In this document: positions 5,359 to 5,733 of the stretch, one piece after another
How the letters are laid out: each line of letters opens with the position of its first letter
Position numbering within the stretch: position 1 is the first letter of the stretch
Assembly (NCBI GenBank): GCA_025964055.1
Contig: JAOPZP010000165.1
Location: forward strand, 1 to 5,733
DNA length: 5,733 nt
Origin: Conexibacter sp.
GTDB taxonomy: Bacteria > Actinomycetota > Thermoleophilia > Solirubrobacterales > Solirubrobacteraceae
Direction of reading: 5' to 3'
Translations under genes and position numbers: made by a program
The notes under the pieces: generated by a model
The model's input: only the letters and a program-made list of their open reading frames with translations
Told to the model about the DNA's origin: nothing
The model's database searches: none

Positions 5359-5733
5359 TCAGGACGGCGCGTCCGGTTCCCGCTCCGGCGCCAGAACGAA
5401 GATCTCGAACGACCGCGCCGGATCGAAGACGATCTGGCTGTGATAACTCAGCACCTTGCGACCGGTCAGCTCCTCGATGGCTCCGGTCGTCGTCTGGCTC
5501 ATGGTCTCCTGGAAGCTCAGGCGGTAGGAGCGCACGAGGTCCTCCTTGCCGTCGGCCAGGAGGGTCTCCTCGTCGGGGGTCAGGCCGCCCTCCATCGCCA
5601 CGAAGACGTAGTCGTCGAGGAACCAGGCCTTGGCGGCGTCGGGTCCGCGGCCGTAGTACTTCTTCTTCAGCCCGACCATCGCGTTGGCCACGGCGGCGCG
5701 CAAGGAGCCCGCCCGCTCCTGGGCCGCGCCGCC
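5359..5733 (-). CDS. DUF2294 family protein (5' end outside window)
   Basis: The minus strand is open from the window edge to a TGA at 5359-5361, giving 124 residues. The sequence shows the DUF2294 signature: AVANAMVGLKKKYYGRGP near the start, then VFVAMEGGLTPDEETLL, SYRLSFQETM, AIEELTGRKVLSYHSQIVFDP and EIFVLAPE at the end. Members are about 110-130 residues, so nearly all of the gene is here. A TTG at 5703 could be read as a start, but the codons before it continue the family pattern (GSLRAAVANAM), so the true start probably lies just beyond 5733. The function of the family is unknown; it is a small soluble protein with no membrane segment, sometimes annotated only by its domain number. It converges on the ligase gene with 19 bases between stops, so they are not one operon. 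Confidence 0.9.
   Translation of the reverse strand, partial: GGAAQERAGSLRAAVANAMVGLKKKYYGRGPDAAKAWFLDDYVFVAMEGGLTPDEETLLADGKEDLVRSYRLSFQETMSQTTTGAIEELTGRKVLSYHSQIVFDPARSFEIFVLAPEREPDAPS

Noticed and set aside
5701..5703. TTG start for the DUF2294 protein
   Set aside because: The ten codons upstream continue in frame with family-like sequence to the window edge, so the true start is probably outside.

Overview
This window is a stretch of very GC-rich bacterial chromosome with strong G/C preference at third codon positions. The gene types (a SigB/SigF-type sigma factor, a stand-alone CheB esterase domain, a SRPBCC protein, an M20 metallopeptidase, an Orn/Lys/Arg decarboxylase relative, a YbdK-type ligase and a DUF2294 protein) suit a high-GC actinobacterium, possibly of the Solirubrobacterales/Thermoleophilia. 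That placement is inference from composition and gene style. No mobile element, CRISPR array, tRNA or rRNA is visible.

Layout. Positions 1-252 hold the 3' end of a sigma factor (region 4). On the same strand follow a single-domain CheB-like methylesterase (284-955) and a START/SRPBCC-fold protein (1010-1444), which ends in a hairpin that may be a terminator. A 262-base gap (1445-1706) has no clear family gene but carries coding-like periodicity on the minus strand. Next is an M20 family metallopeptidase (start at 1707), whose 3' end runs deep into a converging minus-strand gene. That gene (2813-4026) is a badly damaged Orn/Lys/Arg decarboxylase: it lacks about 100 internal residues including the PLP-lysine segment, has a one-base frameshift, and runs past its family's usual C-terminus. 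A 200-base divergent gap (4027-4226) separates it from a YbdK-like carboxylate-amine ligase (4227-5339). A DUF2294 protein (5359-5733, minus strand, 5' end off the window) converges on the ligase, with 19 bases between the stops.

How the genes fit together. The sigma factor and CheB-like gene are close and could be one stress-signalling transcript, with the SRPBCC gene as its last member. The peptidase, decarboxylase remnant and ligase all belong to families acting on amino acids or peptides, but nothing in the sequence shows a shared pathway. The points most worth a second look are the decay of the decarboxylase, the tail-to-tail overlap with the peptidase, and an apparent His/Asp exchange at a normally conserved site of the peptidase. 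I found no convincing new multi-gene system.
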